A stretch of DNA of 64,000 nucleotides. Source: Macrothele yani. Lineage: Eukaryota > Arthropoda > Arachnida > Araneae > Macrothelidae. A program made the translations under genes and the position numbers. The stretch lies in contig CM077034.1 of assembly GCA_039090855.1 (NCBI GenBank), positions 8,510,984 through 8,574,983 on the forward strand, written 5' to 3'. The notes beneath the pieces are model-generated. The model saw only the letters and a program-made list of their open reading frames with translations. It was not told the origin of the DNA and did no database searches. Of the stretch, positions 1-10,163 are shown one piece after another. Every line of letters starts with the position of its first letter. The stretch's first letter is position 1.

Positions 1-774
1 ATTGTAAAGAGTAAAGACGTCTTACTAAATAAAGTAAACAAAACATTTCGCAACTTCATGTTGAAATGATATCTCCGTAAATGCCTTCATCTGCAGCATT
101 TGTCAGTTATCACAAACAGCGTAGGCTGCGAAGGTAGAACATTTCGGGGGCAAAGGATCGTATATGAACACCCCCGCAAATAATCTTACAGTTACTTTAA
201 ATTTAGTTCTTGATGTTATTAGCTTTCACTCTGAATTCTGTGTTGTCATATAGTGGATAGTACATCCCATAATGAGTATTATCTAGCATTGTTCTGAAAC
301 TTTATCAAACATGGGTGAGTATTTTCACTACTTTAACTAAAGTAGTGAAATTTTTTAGCCCTAATCAGCCTCCACCACATACGTAGATTGTTGCGCGTCC
401 CGATTTTTCCTGATGCCGAGTCCATCGAAACATTTCAGGATGAAATGAATCGTCAAAGAAACTATAGAAATAGACAACATCCCTTCCCCACTCCGCAGTT
501 GAGAAAGACATCGGCTAATTGCACGGGGAGGAAGGAGTGAAAGTTTGGAAGAGGATATTTTTTGTTTAATGCCTAAACAGATTGGTCATTGTTTTCGAGC
601 TCGTTCGGGCCCGGGCTGTATCATGCAATATAAAATTAGGTTTCTGGCGGGCTAGGGCTGACATGTTTCGGGCTCGGACCCTTAAACCTGAGCCCGAACT
701 CAGCTCTTATGAGCATAGCACTAATGCTTCCTACAACCAACGGGAGTAAAATCAACTACCACTCCCCCTCCTCT
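1..774. other. no gene recognised
   Basis: AT-rich sequence with no ORF resembling a known protein and no recognised repeat. A short GC-rich patch near 600-700 reads like degenerate low-complexity sequence. Nothing further can be supported. Confidence 0.5.
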
Positions 775-891
775 CCTTGGAAAATATACAGAACATCTTG
801 TACACCCCCTTCTCCTTAGGCAATATGTAGAACATCTTGTACGCCCCCCTCGCCTTGGGCAATATGTTGAAGATCTTGTACACTCTCGCCC
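775..891. repeat. 39-bp tandem repeat, 3 copies
   Basis: Three diverged copies begin at 775, 814 and 853, each starting CCTT(G/A)GG. Each continues through an AATAT(A/G)-rich stretch and GAACATCTTGTAC-like sequence into a C-rich end. Small ORFs across it are by-products of the repeat. Confidence 0.75.
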
Positions 892-1390
892 CCTCCCTCC
901 CACAACGAACGGTAGATACTGGGTCCTTAGCTACTAAGTGAACCCAGAAGTTCGCTAACACACATCTGTTGTAGTTGGGATTCTAACAGTTGCCTGGTGA
1001 GGGGACTTTTTTCCCCCTTATTCAAAGTTGAAGTTATTGTTTTATTCTCCCGCTTGTTATATACACATTATGTGAATTTCGTTTATAAAAAAAAGTGTTG
1101 TGGTTCAGTTGCGTGTTTAAAAGAACTGAACTGAAAACATTTTTAGGAAAGTAAAACAGAAGGAGACAAAATAAACGGAAGAGGCCCACCGGGAGATGTC
1201 CCGGGGCCCCAATCCGCCCCTGTGTGTGCAGAATGTAAACATCGCGATAAAAGTCTGGCCCATCTATTGTTTTTCCTTGCTTAGCCAAAAATAAATAAAT
1301 AAATAAACGAAGAAAATTAGAATCAAATCGGGTTTTTAATCAGGGCAATCGATGGAGTGGCAAAAGGTAAACCCATAAAATTAACAAATT

Positions 1391-1462
1391 GTACCTGCCA
1401 GGGTTCGAACCTGTGACCTTCCGCGTGTTAGGCGGACGTGATAACCACTACACCACAGGTAC
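1391..1462 (-). tRNA. tRNA-Val (AAC)
   Basis: Reading the minus strand gives a 72-nt cloverleaf. The 7-bp acceptor stem (GTACCTG with CAGGTAC) is perfect. The D arm contains the A box TGGTGTAGTGGTTA. The 5-bp anticodon stem (TCCGC/GCGGA) is perfect around loop CTAACAC, so the anticodon is AAC (valine). The T arm holds the B box GGTTCGAAC. One T-stem pair is mismatched. A short T-run lies about a dozen bases past the 3' end and could serve as a pol III terminator. It could be a functional gene or a recent pseudogene; the acceptor stem differs from the usual GTTTCCG type. Confidence 0.85.
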
Positions 1463-2194
1463 ACATGTTACATAGCTTAAGTACTCCTAAATGGGAGTTA
1501 ACGCCTTCTATCGAGCTTGAGAACGTCGCCTCGTTCTATCGAGCTAGGCCGTGGCTGAAATAACTTATTTTCTAACAAAATCAGGAGCGCCGACTTTTCC
1601 AAATTGCTGGGTGTGAGACATGGCAGGAACATGTCTTTTCCAGTGTCAGGAGGAAAATAGTGGGGGGGGGGGGGGGGGGAGATAAACTACGAAATTCGAC
1701 GTATATTTTAAAACGCAGTTGTAATTGCTCCGCACCAAATGAACAAGGAAACAGAAATATTCTCTCGCTGAATATTAATATTTTTAAATATAAAATTCAG
1801 CCTGCGATTTTATAAAAATATCCACGGAGATTTTATTTCCAAAGTTTAGTAAAAAATATGAGAAATTAGTTGAGTTACTCAAACAAAGAACAAGAAGGGC
1901 AAAAAATAAATAGTTAAATAAAGTCGATAGACAGGGGAGGATTGGCGGTCGCAAAAAGGCGCGGGAAAAATTTTGCAAATGGGCCCTTTCAGTCGTAGTT
2001 CTGCAGTACTATTGTATCACAACTGAAAATCCCTTTTTTATTTAGGAAACAAAACAAAACGTACAGTTACTCTGGAAACAGTGGTAAGCATAGTACTAGG
2101 GGGGGGTTAAAAAGTACACCCGTCATCCTTCAATTGAAGTGGGTGTTGCGAAAAAAATTTCATCATCCCATGTCAAGATTTTACTGCTGAAAAA
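1463..2194. other. no gene; 18-bp poly-G run
   Basis: Non-coding sequence. The one clear feature is an uninterrupted run of 18 G at 1662-1679, just after GGAAAATAGT. Nothing else recognised. Confidence 0.5.
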
Positions 2195-2259
2195 TTGCAC
2201 TGCAATTTTTCTGTTGTGGACAATCAGAGTTAGAAATTTCAAGATATTTAAATATCGTG
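2195..2259. repeat. dispersed repeat, copy 1
   Basis: The same stretch recurs at 14394-14467 in the same orientation: TTGCAC, then AATTTTTCT, TTGTGG(A/G)CAATCA, TTAGAAATTT, and finally AAATATCGTG. The second copy is broken off at the Tc1 fragment that starts at 14468. The family is not recognised. Confidence 0.6.
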
Positions 2260-5147
2260 GCAAACTCACTTAATCGACGTGCAAAAAGCAAATGACCAGG
2301 TTTAAATAACTAGTTTAGTCAATTATGTATGTAATTGCGCTGGAGAAACTTCTAATTTTGGACACACTCAATATTTACATTTATTTAAAAATTTCTCTTA
2401 AGAACGCTGAAGCAAGAATATTAAATTTTTTTAAAAACAAGTTGCTTATATAGCCTTTTCATGTTTGACCGATCGTAATATAATTTTGATTTTCATACCT
2501 TTGAGCTTCCAGTTCTTAAATTTTCAACGAAGTGGGCTGAAATTCCAGCAAATATTTGGGGGGAGAGAGAGAGAGAACTGCTACTACCAAAATTGTGCTG
2601 GAGTTGAACCAAACATCCTTTGTCATAAGACACGATTTTTAAATTTAAATAAATGAAAAAAATAAATACAGAACTTATACACTGTAAAATTTTCTGTTAC
2701 AGTGGACACCCCCCCCAACCTAAAACCTGAAGAAAACTTTAAAATTTGTCCGCCATGTCGCGTATTGTATGAGGCAGCTAGGAATCACAGTTCGGCAGGC
2801 TCACATGTTCTTTTACAGTTCAGTTTGTTTTTTTTATTTATTTCTCATTTACGTTGTTTTTTCTTTTGGCTGTTCTCTAAATTAATTAACAAAATTGCGG
2901 GATAATTGGGAAGTCGCTCCAATGCTTTTGAAGGCAAGAAACGCAATATTTTTGCCATTTTGAATTGCTAGACCTCACACATAGCCCTGAAGTGAAACAT
3001 AAAAATTCCTATCTCAAGTGTCTTAGAGGGGCTGCAAAACGAACGAGGGAAATGTGCTTTCGAATGCGGATGGAAGCAGCAATGTTCGAAGTGGTTTTTC
3101 ACTTTTCTTTCTTTTCTTCTTTCCGCTTGTAGCTTAACGCTGTGGTCCGTATGTTTACTTCAGTGGGTGGGCCAAGAGACCCTCAGCAGACACATAACTG
3201 TCAGCGAGAAAGATACTCTGACTGACGTATGCGAGGGACAATGGGCAATTAAGAGTTTAGAATCGCCGAAAAGAATAGGGGGTGAATTCGAGCGTCGTTT
3301 TCGGTCGGCAGTTGCCGATATACGCTTAAGGTAAAAGCACGTCTGATTTCGCTCGGCCGAGAAAATTAATCTCAGGGCTGGCGGTCGCAACTCGATGAAA
3401 AAAAATGGAAACAAAACCTGCGAGGTTCATATTTGAACTGCGTACTCAGGCAGGGTAGATGTTATGCTAACGGAAAGGAACTGACCGAATTGGGAATGAA
3501 CGGTCAAAAAGGACGGAAGGTAGCGACGGACGGAATCAACTATAGCAGCAGCGGAATTGAATGTGTCCCACTCTCCCAGCAGTCGACGTTCACAATTATT
3601 TCTTCACGACAACAAAAATCATTTCCCTGGAACACAGAAAATCAATCTTGGAAACCGCAACTGCAGATGTGAGAGGGGCTATTTTGTTTAACGGCCACCT
3701 TTAAATCTTCACAAGAGTGGATCCGTGTATACTCGCATCAGCGCAACAAAGTGCGGCGTGATATCATCATATTAATTGTGTGCTTCATTTACATCAAGCG
3801 TCAAAGTGAAGTGTTGAATCATCGGTGCTGCCACATGGTGCAAGTGTCTGTGTGTGTGTGCGTGTTTTTTTTTGTCATGTTATATTATGTGATGCACAAC
3901 GGATTTGCACAGCAAAGTCACGAAACTGTAAGTAGATGAATATTTCCTTTTTCTTTCTTCGCACATCTGCGAACTTGTGCCATCCCGACACCCAAAGCTG
4001 CATGGACATAGATGCAGTAATGCTGAGTGACTGAACCTCAGAGGAAATGCCTGCACATACAGATTTATTTCTTACAGGGCCCATTTCCTGATTATTTTTT
4101 TTTACATGAATAAGGGAGAGGGTGTGGCCACAAATTCCGCTGGGCGGGACAGTTTCTTTTAATTTTGGTTCAGGACCAACGTCAGCGGGGCAGGGTTCTG
4201 CATGTGCATGCTTATTAGATTTAGTTAATTAACTTTGGCAGTATTTCGCACCTATAATCTTATACCGCAAATTAACGTGCTTGTGTATTTTGTGTCGCGA
4301 GTATTTTTAATGTGATCGTTTGCATATAATTTTTTTTTTTCATTCTCTAAGCAATTGTATATGAATATCACCTGCAGCTCTATTTAGTGTGTAAACGAGT
4401 AGTGTTGCATCACTCGGGAGCGAGTGTGCACCTTTTCCCTGTATTGGAAATTGAGAAGTAATCGGAAAAGCGGAAAAGAAATGGAAAAAAAAAATAATCA
4501 AATGAATGGGAGAGATTTTGGGGAGCTGGTGTAAGAATTATTAAAAATAAGGATTTTATAAACTTCACGCTCTTCAGACGCTCTGCATTTCACAATTTAA
4601 TTTTCCCCTTAGATTTCTTCCGTGGGTTCGCGCCTAGGAAGGTCAGGAAAGTACCGCTCTTCCCCTTCACCCCCACCCCACCCTCTCTCTCTTTCTCTCA
4701 GAGTCGAAGGGCTTCCAGCAGTCCGCTTGCTGTGGCATGGGACCGCGGGGCATCCTTTCCCTAACTGCTACGAGCCAGCAATATTGGGTAAGGCGAAGTA
4801 ATGCAAGTCCGAAAAATAGCGGGTAGACATTTTATTGGAGCTCGGCGCCAGTCGTCTTGAGATTTGATGCACCAAGTCTGGAAGAAAAGAATAGCTTGAC
4901 GCCAGGCCAAGGAAAACTATAGCAGTTTTATGATAGTAAGATTTACGACCTCAGAGATCCGTAGGCAACGAAGTTCCTAGAATTTGAGGGCGGACACAGA
5001 TTTTGGACGGGGCGAAGGATGGCAAGTCAGAGAAATGGCGGGAAACCCAGAGCAAATCAGATCGGGAAATGATAATTGTGTGACCAATCTGTAAATTGGT
5101 AGGAGGATCCGGGAAGAACAAATTTTTGGTAGGACGGGAAGAGGAGC
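2260..5147. other. long stretch without recognisable gene
   Basis: About 2.9 kb with only short ORFs (up to about 85 codons) that show no motif. It includes a TG-rich patch near 3850, a CT-rich patch near 4675-4700 and scattered A/T runs. A host 5' region or old element remnants are possible, but I see no positive evidence for either. Confidence 0.4.
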
Positions 5148-5490
5148 GAGAGAATTATATCAGTCGGCATGAATACTTCGAAAGAGGGATGAGAGAATTA
5201 TATCAGTCGGCATGAATACTTCGAAAGAGGGATGAGAGAATTATATCAGTCGGCATGAATACTTCGAAAGAGGGATGAGAGAATTATATCAGTCGGCATG
5301 AATACTTCGAAAGAGGGATGAGAGAATTATATCAGTCGGCATGAATACTTCGAAAGAGGGATGAGAGAATTATATCAGTCGGCATGAATACTTCGAAAGA
5401 GGGATGACAGAATTATAACAGTCGGCATGAATACTTCGAAAGAAGGATGACAGAAGTCAGAGTCGGCATGAATACGTCAGGAAGAGAGGA
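5148..5490. repeat. 43-bp minisatellite, about 8 copies
   Basis: Unit starts fall at 5148, 5191, 5234, 5277, 5320, 5363 and 5406; an eighth, decayed unit begins at 5449. Each unit runs from GAGAGAATTATATCAG to GAAAGAGGGAT. The central six are nearly identical, indicating recent expansion, while the last two have drifted. Confidence 0.95.
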
Positions 5491-5623
5491 GATAGCATAA
5501 AGACTTCGCTAGAATGATATTCAGCCCTCATCGTGGGATAGAAGGTAGGATAATCCGACATTCATGTTTCCTCTTGTTTACATAATTAGTATGTTGAACC
5601 GAAAATTTAAGAAGAGCATAGTA

Positions 5624-5753
5624 GACTAAGTTAAGGTTGAAGGTAAAACCAGCTCTAAATTAATGCTGAGAAAAGTAGGGCAGAAATAGACTAAGTTAAG
5701 GTTGAAAGTAAAACCAGCTCTAAACTAATGCTGAGAAAAGTAGGGCAGAAATA
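5624..5753. repeat. 65-bp direct duplication
   Basis: Copy 1 (5624-5688) and copy 2 (5689-5753) both start GACTAAGTTAAGGTTGAA and end AGTAGGGCAGAAATA. They differ at only about two positions. Confidence 0.95.
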
Positions 5754-6422
5754 GAAGAATAATGAAATGGTTGAGTAAAGTAAATACCATTGATCAGAGC
5801 AGGAAATTGTGTAATATAGGGAATCATTTTTAGTAAATTATATTTCGAAATATTTCAGAATTATATTAAATGAAAATGAGAAATTAAAGTTAACCTTTAA
5901 ACAAATAATTTTGCTAAAAGGGTCTTCAAACATTTTCATATGAATGAGTGTATATGTTACTAGATTTCAAGCCTTCATCAGGCAAAATAAACATATTTTA
6001 TTTTCCCGTTATTATGAGTCGGCTACATTTCATTTGAGTGTACAATTTTGTAAAGAAAAGAAAAAGGTTAATAACGATTGAGTGTTGGATGTGTGAATAA
6101 ATGATTTGGGATGAATGTTCAGAAAATCCTCCAGTGCAATACTGAGTAACTTACGCATCAGTGCTAGTAATCAAATCAAAATTTGTAAGTTAACGAATTA
6201 TTCAAAAAGAAATGAAAAGCTAGACGATTACTTTGAAACATTGCGGCACTCAGCGGACCCCGATACACGGAACGTCGGCTGGGTGAAACACAACGCCCAT
6301 CCTCGAATAGCGAGCCTGTGTTTTCTCTAATACTGGGAAACCATAGTTTTTGAGATTCGAGTGATTACCCTTATTACTAATAATGACGTGGGGCAATCCA
6401 AAAGCACCCCACCAGCATTAAA

Positions 6423-6460
6423 TGGTGCCGTGACCAGGATTCGAACCTGGGTTATTGCGG
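6423..6460 (+). promoter_or_regulatory. retroelement primer-binding site matching tRNA-His
   Basis: The sequence is the complement of the 3' half of a tRNA. It starts with TGG (complement of CCA), continues as the complement of acceptor TCACGGC plus A73, then the T arm around TTCGAAT, the variable loop, and the 3' side of the anticodon stem. The acceptor and T arm fit animal tRNA-His. The match stops at tRNA position 38, one base short of the purine at 37. It lies about 490 bases before the gag start, as expected for a primer-binding site. A free tRNA gene is excluded because the 5' half is absent. The 38-nt length is unusual, since 18 nt is typical. Confidence 0.7.
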
Positions 6461-6946
6461 ACTGGAAAGGAAATATTAGAAGTTAAAAGTAAAAAATAAA
6501 AATTTGTTTGTTGGTTGATATTAGTGATGAGAATACAGTTCACGATAATAGTTCGGAATAATCAACATAGGAATAATAAATGAAGATTAAATGGAAATAT
6601 ATAGGCGACGAGTTAACGAGAAGAGAAAAATTCAATTTTTCATTCAGTTGATAAGTGTATGTATATAATTTGTATTTCTGTATAGTGTGTAAAGTGCAGT
6701 ACTTCATGATAAGTATAGGGAATTTTCCCCAGATGTCGAATTGGGTTAGGGGTGACCTAAGAGTTATGTTTTGATCCTCAGGTAAGTATTGGGAAAAATA
6801 ATTGGGTACTAGTAAGCAAGGCAGGAAGTTAGTTGGGTAGTAACTGCAGAGTATTTATATGCGTAGCAAATGTGGTAGTGAGTAGCAAGGAATTTTGTTA
6901 TTGAATAAAGTGTCGGTGGAACAGTAAGAATTCTAATTGTATCAAG

Positions 6947-8350
6947 ATGGGGGATAGTGATGGTGAGGAAAATTCAAACGAAGCTAGGGGAGCAGAAAGT
7001 AACGAGATTCAAGAAGACAGCAATAGACAAGTAGACGCAACTAGAAATACTCAAAGAACCATCCAATCAATGGCGGGAATGCTATCTTATTTGCCAAATT
7101 TTTCAGGAAATACCGATGAGGGAATCAATGCAAAACAATTTTTCGAGATGATTGATAGTGTGGCTGAAGTAGCAGGATGGACGGACGCCGTTAAAATTCT
7201 GGCGGCGAAAGCAAAATGCAGGGCAGCGGCGAGCCAATTTCTGACAGACGTAGCTGATATCAGGAGGGAGACCAGTTATAAGAAGTTCAAAGAAGCCATT
7301 ATTGAAAGATTCGAATCCCAGCAACCGGTGATGGTCCGTATGCATAAGTTTACAACGTGCCGTCAAAGAGCAGGAGAAAAAGTTTCGGAATACGTGACCA
7401 GATTGAGGGGGCTAGCTCACCAATACCTAGGGCAGGTAGATCAGTCGAACCGTGAGGTAAGAGAAATGGCAGACCAGGCAAAAATGTCCCAATTCCTTAA
7501 CGGGCTAGACCCGAAGTTAAAAAGATCGGTACTATCATTTGCCCCGAACACTTTCGCTGAAGCAGTCAAGCGGGCGACCTTAGAGGAGCAGAATAATGAA
7601 CTGATTGCCTCTAGTGTAAACGTAACAGACACCGAAGAGTGGAACCAAGATAGAGTTCGGAGAGGAGTACCGAAAGATAACACAGATAGTGCGGTATCTG
7701 AATTATGCAACTTGCTTGCCCGTCAGATGGCCGACCACGAGGCACAGGTCAATACGTTGAGAAATGAAGCAACGGAGTTAAACAGGAGGTTAGAACAAGC
7801 GGAGAGGGCACACCGGGAGCATGTGCAAAGAATTAGAAGGCTAGAGGAAAACAATAATCAGCAAAGAGTAGATAGAAGGGATCCGAACCAAAATTGTTTT
7901 AGGGGTGGAAGCCCAAACCACTTTTTAAAGGAATGTCCTCTTAGCAATCCAACATCTTTTGGTAATAGATACGTAGGAAATAATTCAAGGAGATATGGAT
8001 ATGCCGGAGACAATAATTTTAGGGAGCAAGGTTTTTCCGGGGAAAGGCGAACGGCTAACCCATTAAGCCAAGGCAGCCATCGGGAGCAGGATTTCCCTAC
8101 GGGAGGGCGCTCGGTGCATTCGCCTCCTCCGCCAGATGTAAGAGGAACTCGAGGACGCAGCAGCTATCCTAGCGGGCGCAGGGCGAATTACGATAGAGGA
8201 GCAGAACACGAAAATTTCCGGGATAGAGGATACGATTCAAGGAGAAATGATGTGGAAAGATATAGTAGGCAGAATCAGCAGGTGCACTTCCAGGATAATT
8301 ATTCTGGCAGAGCAAGTGATAGGAGGCAAGGACAGAGGAATTTAAACTAG
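6947..8350 (+). CDS. gag: Gag polyprotein of Ty3/gypsy-type element
   Basis: 467 codons with an intact frame. Known Gag proteins package element RNA into virus-like particles. Residues about 45-210 have the gypsy-type capsid pattern: a hydrophobic helix with PNFSG, then MHKFTTCRQRAGEKVSEY and FLNGLDPKLK. Residues about 240-300 are a charged, probably coiled-coil stretch. A zinc-knuckle-like motif follows near residue 323, but its second cysteine is replaced by glycine (CFRG...H....C), so zinc binding is probably lost. The tail is rich in R, G, S, N and Q, as in nucleocapsid. The start fits a purine-rich context (AAGATGG). The frame ends in TAG directly after a slippery heptamer. Confidence 0.85.
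   Translation: MGDSDGEENSNEARGAESNEIQEDSNRQVDATRNTQRTIQSMAGMLSYLPNFSGNTDEGINAKQFFEMIDSVAEVAGWTDAVKILAAKAKCRAAASQFLTDVADIRRETSYKKFKEAIIERFESQQPVMVRMHKFTTCRQRAGEKVSEYVTRLRGLAHQYLGQVDQSNREVREMADQAKMSQFLNGLDPKLKRSVLSFAPNTFAEAVKRATLEEQNNELIASSVNVTDTEEWNQDRVRRGVPKDNTDSAVSELCNLLARQMADHEAQVNTLRNEATELNRRLEQAERAHREHVQRIRRLEENNNQQRVDRRDPNQNCFRGGSPNHFLKECPLSNPTSFGNRYVGNNSRRYGYAGDNNFREQGFSGERRTANPLSQGSHREQDFPTGGRSVHSPPPPDVRGTRGRSSYPSGRRANYDRGAEHENFRDRGYDSRRNDVERYSRQNQQVHFQDNYSGRASDRRQGQRNLN
8341..8347 (+). promoter_or_regulatory. -1 ribosomal frameshift site at the gag-pro junction
   Basis: T TTA AAC lies in the gag frame, with the TAG stop as the next codon. This is a standard X XXY YYZ slippery heptamer. 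Slipping back one base enters the frame that stays open into the protease. A weak stem (TTCTC/GAGAA, 8375-8389) lies about 28 nt downstream; I see no stronger stimulatory structure close by. Confidence 0.75.
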
Positions 8351-8766
8351 GTGGAGGTCGTGATAACGGGACCGTTCTCGGCCGGAGAAATAGAAAGAAA
8401 AAGGTCTCTGTAGTGTTAACCACTTGTTCAATCCAGGAGCACGAAGCTTTGCCACTGATTGAAGTAAAAATTGCAGGACATCGATATCGCAGTTTACTGG
8501 ATTCTGGGGCAGGGGTGTCAATTTTGTGTCCTACAGCGTTGCAGGAGATTTGTAAGAGAATGCAGTGCAGGCCTCAGGAATCATTAATGAAAATCTCAGG
8601 AATAACTGGAACCCCTTTAGAAATAGCAGCCTGTTATGAGTTACCAATACAGATAGGGAAGGATGTTGTTAAACATACCTATCACGTTACTCGGAAGAAG
8701 TTGCACCCAGATTATTCGCTTATCTTGGGGTGGGATTTTCTAAAGCGCCCACGGTTTTGCATTTGA
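8347..8766 (+). CDS. pro: retroviral-type aspartic protease (frameshifted from gag)
   Basis: About 140 codons in the -1 frame relative to gag, entered at the slippery site. The protease active-site motif LLDSGAGVSIL is present, and the flap/C-terminal motif LILGWDFL occurs near the end, both at family-typical spacing of roughly 75 residues. Such proteases cut Gag-Pol into mature proteins. The frame is lost right after the ILG motif. Coding resemblance carries on in another frame from about 8753, so a one-base indel near the C-run at 8748-8750 probably broke it. Confidence 0.75.
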   Translation, partial: LGGGRDNGTVLGRRNRKKKVSVVLTTCSIQEHEALPLIEVKIAGHRYRSLLDSGAGVSILCPTALQEICKRMQCRPQESLMKISGITGTPLEIAACYELPIQIGKDVVKHTYHVTRKKLHPDYSLILGWDFLKRPRFCI

Positions 8767-8767
8767 T

Positions 8768-10102
8768 GCAGGGTCAGGGATTTTAGAGAGAAGAACGCCG
8801 GTATCGAAGAGGAGGGCCCGTAAGCAGCGTAGAGAAGAGAAACGTAGGGCAGCTCGTGTGAATAAGATTGCACCAGTGGTGAGAAGAGAAGAGCAGATAA
8901 AGAGGAAAGAGATTACTTATCCTCCGGATGAAAGCAAAACAGGAAGGTTAGTTAGGAAAGAGGTAATTCCCCCGAAAGCAGAGAAAATAGTTTGGGGTAG
9001 AATTCCATCTTTTTCTGGAAATTTTAAAGGGCAAGTTTCAGTACAACCTTTAGATAAATATACTCATGGGCGCGTCAGAGTTAAGTCTTCGATAAATGAA
9101 ATTGACGCTTCTGGAAAGATACCAATTTTGATATCGAACTTAACCAAGCGACCGTACTATTTGCCCAGGCGCACGAGGGTGGTGTGCGTGAAACCATCGG
9201 TGATTATGAATGAACCTGTTCATGGAAATCTGCAGGAGGCTGCAGCTAAGCAGGAAAAGTATGCAGACAGGTTTGCCAGAGAAAAGGACCTGAGAATTGG
9301 TGACAGAGTATTTTTGCATACGCCTTATATCGACCGTGGTCTTTCTGATAAAATTGCCAGAAAAAACAGCGGTGAGTGGAAAATTGTGTCTTTTCCATCA
9401 GCCGTCAATGTGCGACTAGTATCTTTGAAGGACGAGAGGAAACAACAGGTAGTGCATAAGAACCGCGTATTCAAAGCACCTCTACGGAGACATCACCTAG
9501 AGAATAACTCACCGGAGCGAGAGCACGTCGAAGAAGCAGAAAACGATAATGAGGAGTTAGAAGATTTAACAGCTCATTCGGATTCGACAGAAGAGTACGA
9601 ATTTATTCCTCAATTTGATTTGGAGGTTACACCGACAGCGGTGGCAGTGCAGAGCACGCCTCAGCAAGCTAGCAATCCGATCGCCGAAAAGGTGAGAAGG
9701 ACGCCGTTCCTTAGAGAACCGTACATGCTGAGAAACCGTAACTCGCAACCAGAGCCGACCGTGAATCATGTTACGAAGCCTAAAACGGTGTATACTCCAG
9801 TATATAGCAATATACCGGAAGGTGTGAGTGTCACAAAACCAGAGCAGCAGGAGATGGCTAAAAGGAATCAAAAGTTTGGAGCCACGGACAAGGCTGAGTT
9901 AATAGGGAAATTTATTGCTCAACTGAAGCTAGCACCTAAATCATCGGGAGAATCGTGGATCGAGCAGGCGGAAAATTGCTTACAGGATATTCAGAACGTA
10001 AGCGAGAACTCGACAGCAGAAAATTCGAATGATGATACTGTACGGTATGTGTATCCGAAGTATGCTGAGGTACGACGAACATCCCAGGAATCTTGGGTAT
10101 AG
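8768..10102 (+). pseudogene. Pol remnant: protease-RT linker fused to integrase C-terminus
   Basis: The open frame lacks a convincing start, so it is the continuation of Pol after a frame break. About 150 codons look like the linker before reverse transcriptase, with YYLPRRTRVV. Around 9225-9240 it passes directly into the region that follows the integrase core: GDRVFLHTPY and then a GPY/F-like module ending VVHKNRVF. No YxDD box, RNase H or integrase DD35E residues occur between them, so an in-frame deletion of roughly 2 kb or more is inferred. The last 230 codons are acidic and low in complexity, with no domain recognised. Confidence 0.65.
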
Positions 10103-10132
10103 CATGGAGAGCTAGGCAGAAGCGGAGAGCCG

Positions 10133-10163
<31 letters not shown>

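Larger units (their letters stand above)
6423..10102 (+). mobile_element. Ty3/gypsy-type retrotransposon, internally deleted
   Basis: Order seen: primer-binding site, about 490-nt leader, gag, a -1 shift site, aspartic protease, a linker, and then only the C-terminal end of integrase. The reverse transcriptase, RNase H and integrase catalytic core that should lie between are absent, so this copy cannot move by itself. A perfect splice-donor sequence (CTCAG|GTAAGTATT, near 6779) lies in the leader. I compared sequence on both sides by eye and found no LTR pair, so the outer limits are unknown. The ends given are the primer site and the last coding base. Confidence 0.75.

Noticed and set aside
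6423..6460. tRNA-His gene
   Set aside because: Only the 3' half is present, it includes the CCA complement, and gag follows, so a primer-binding site fits better.
9566..9871. 101-codon minus-strand ORF
   Set aside because: Antisense shadow of the Pol remnant; no motif.
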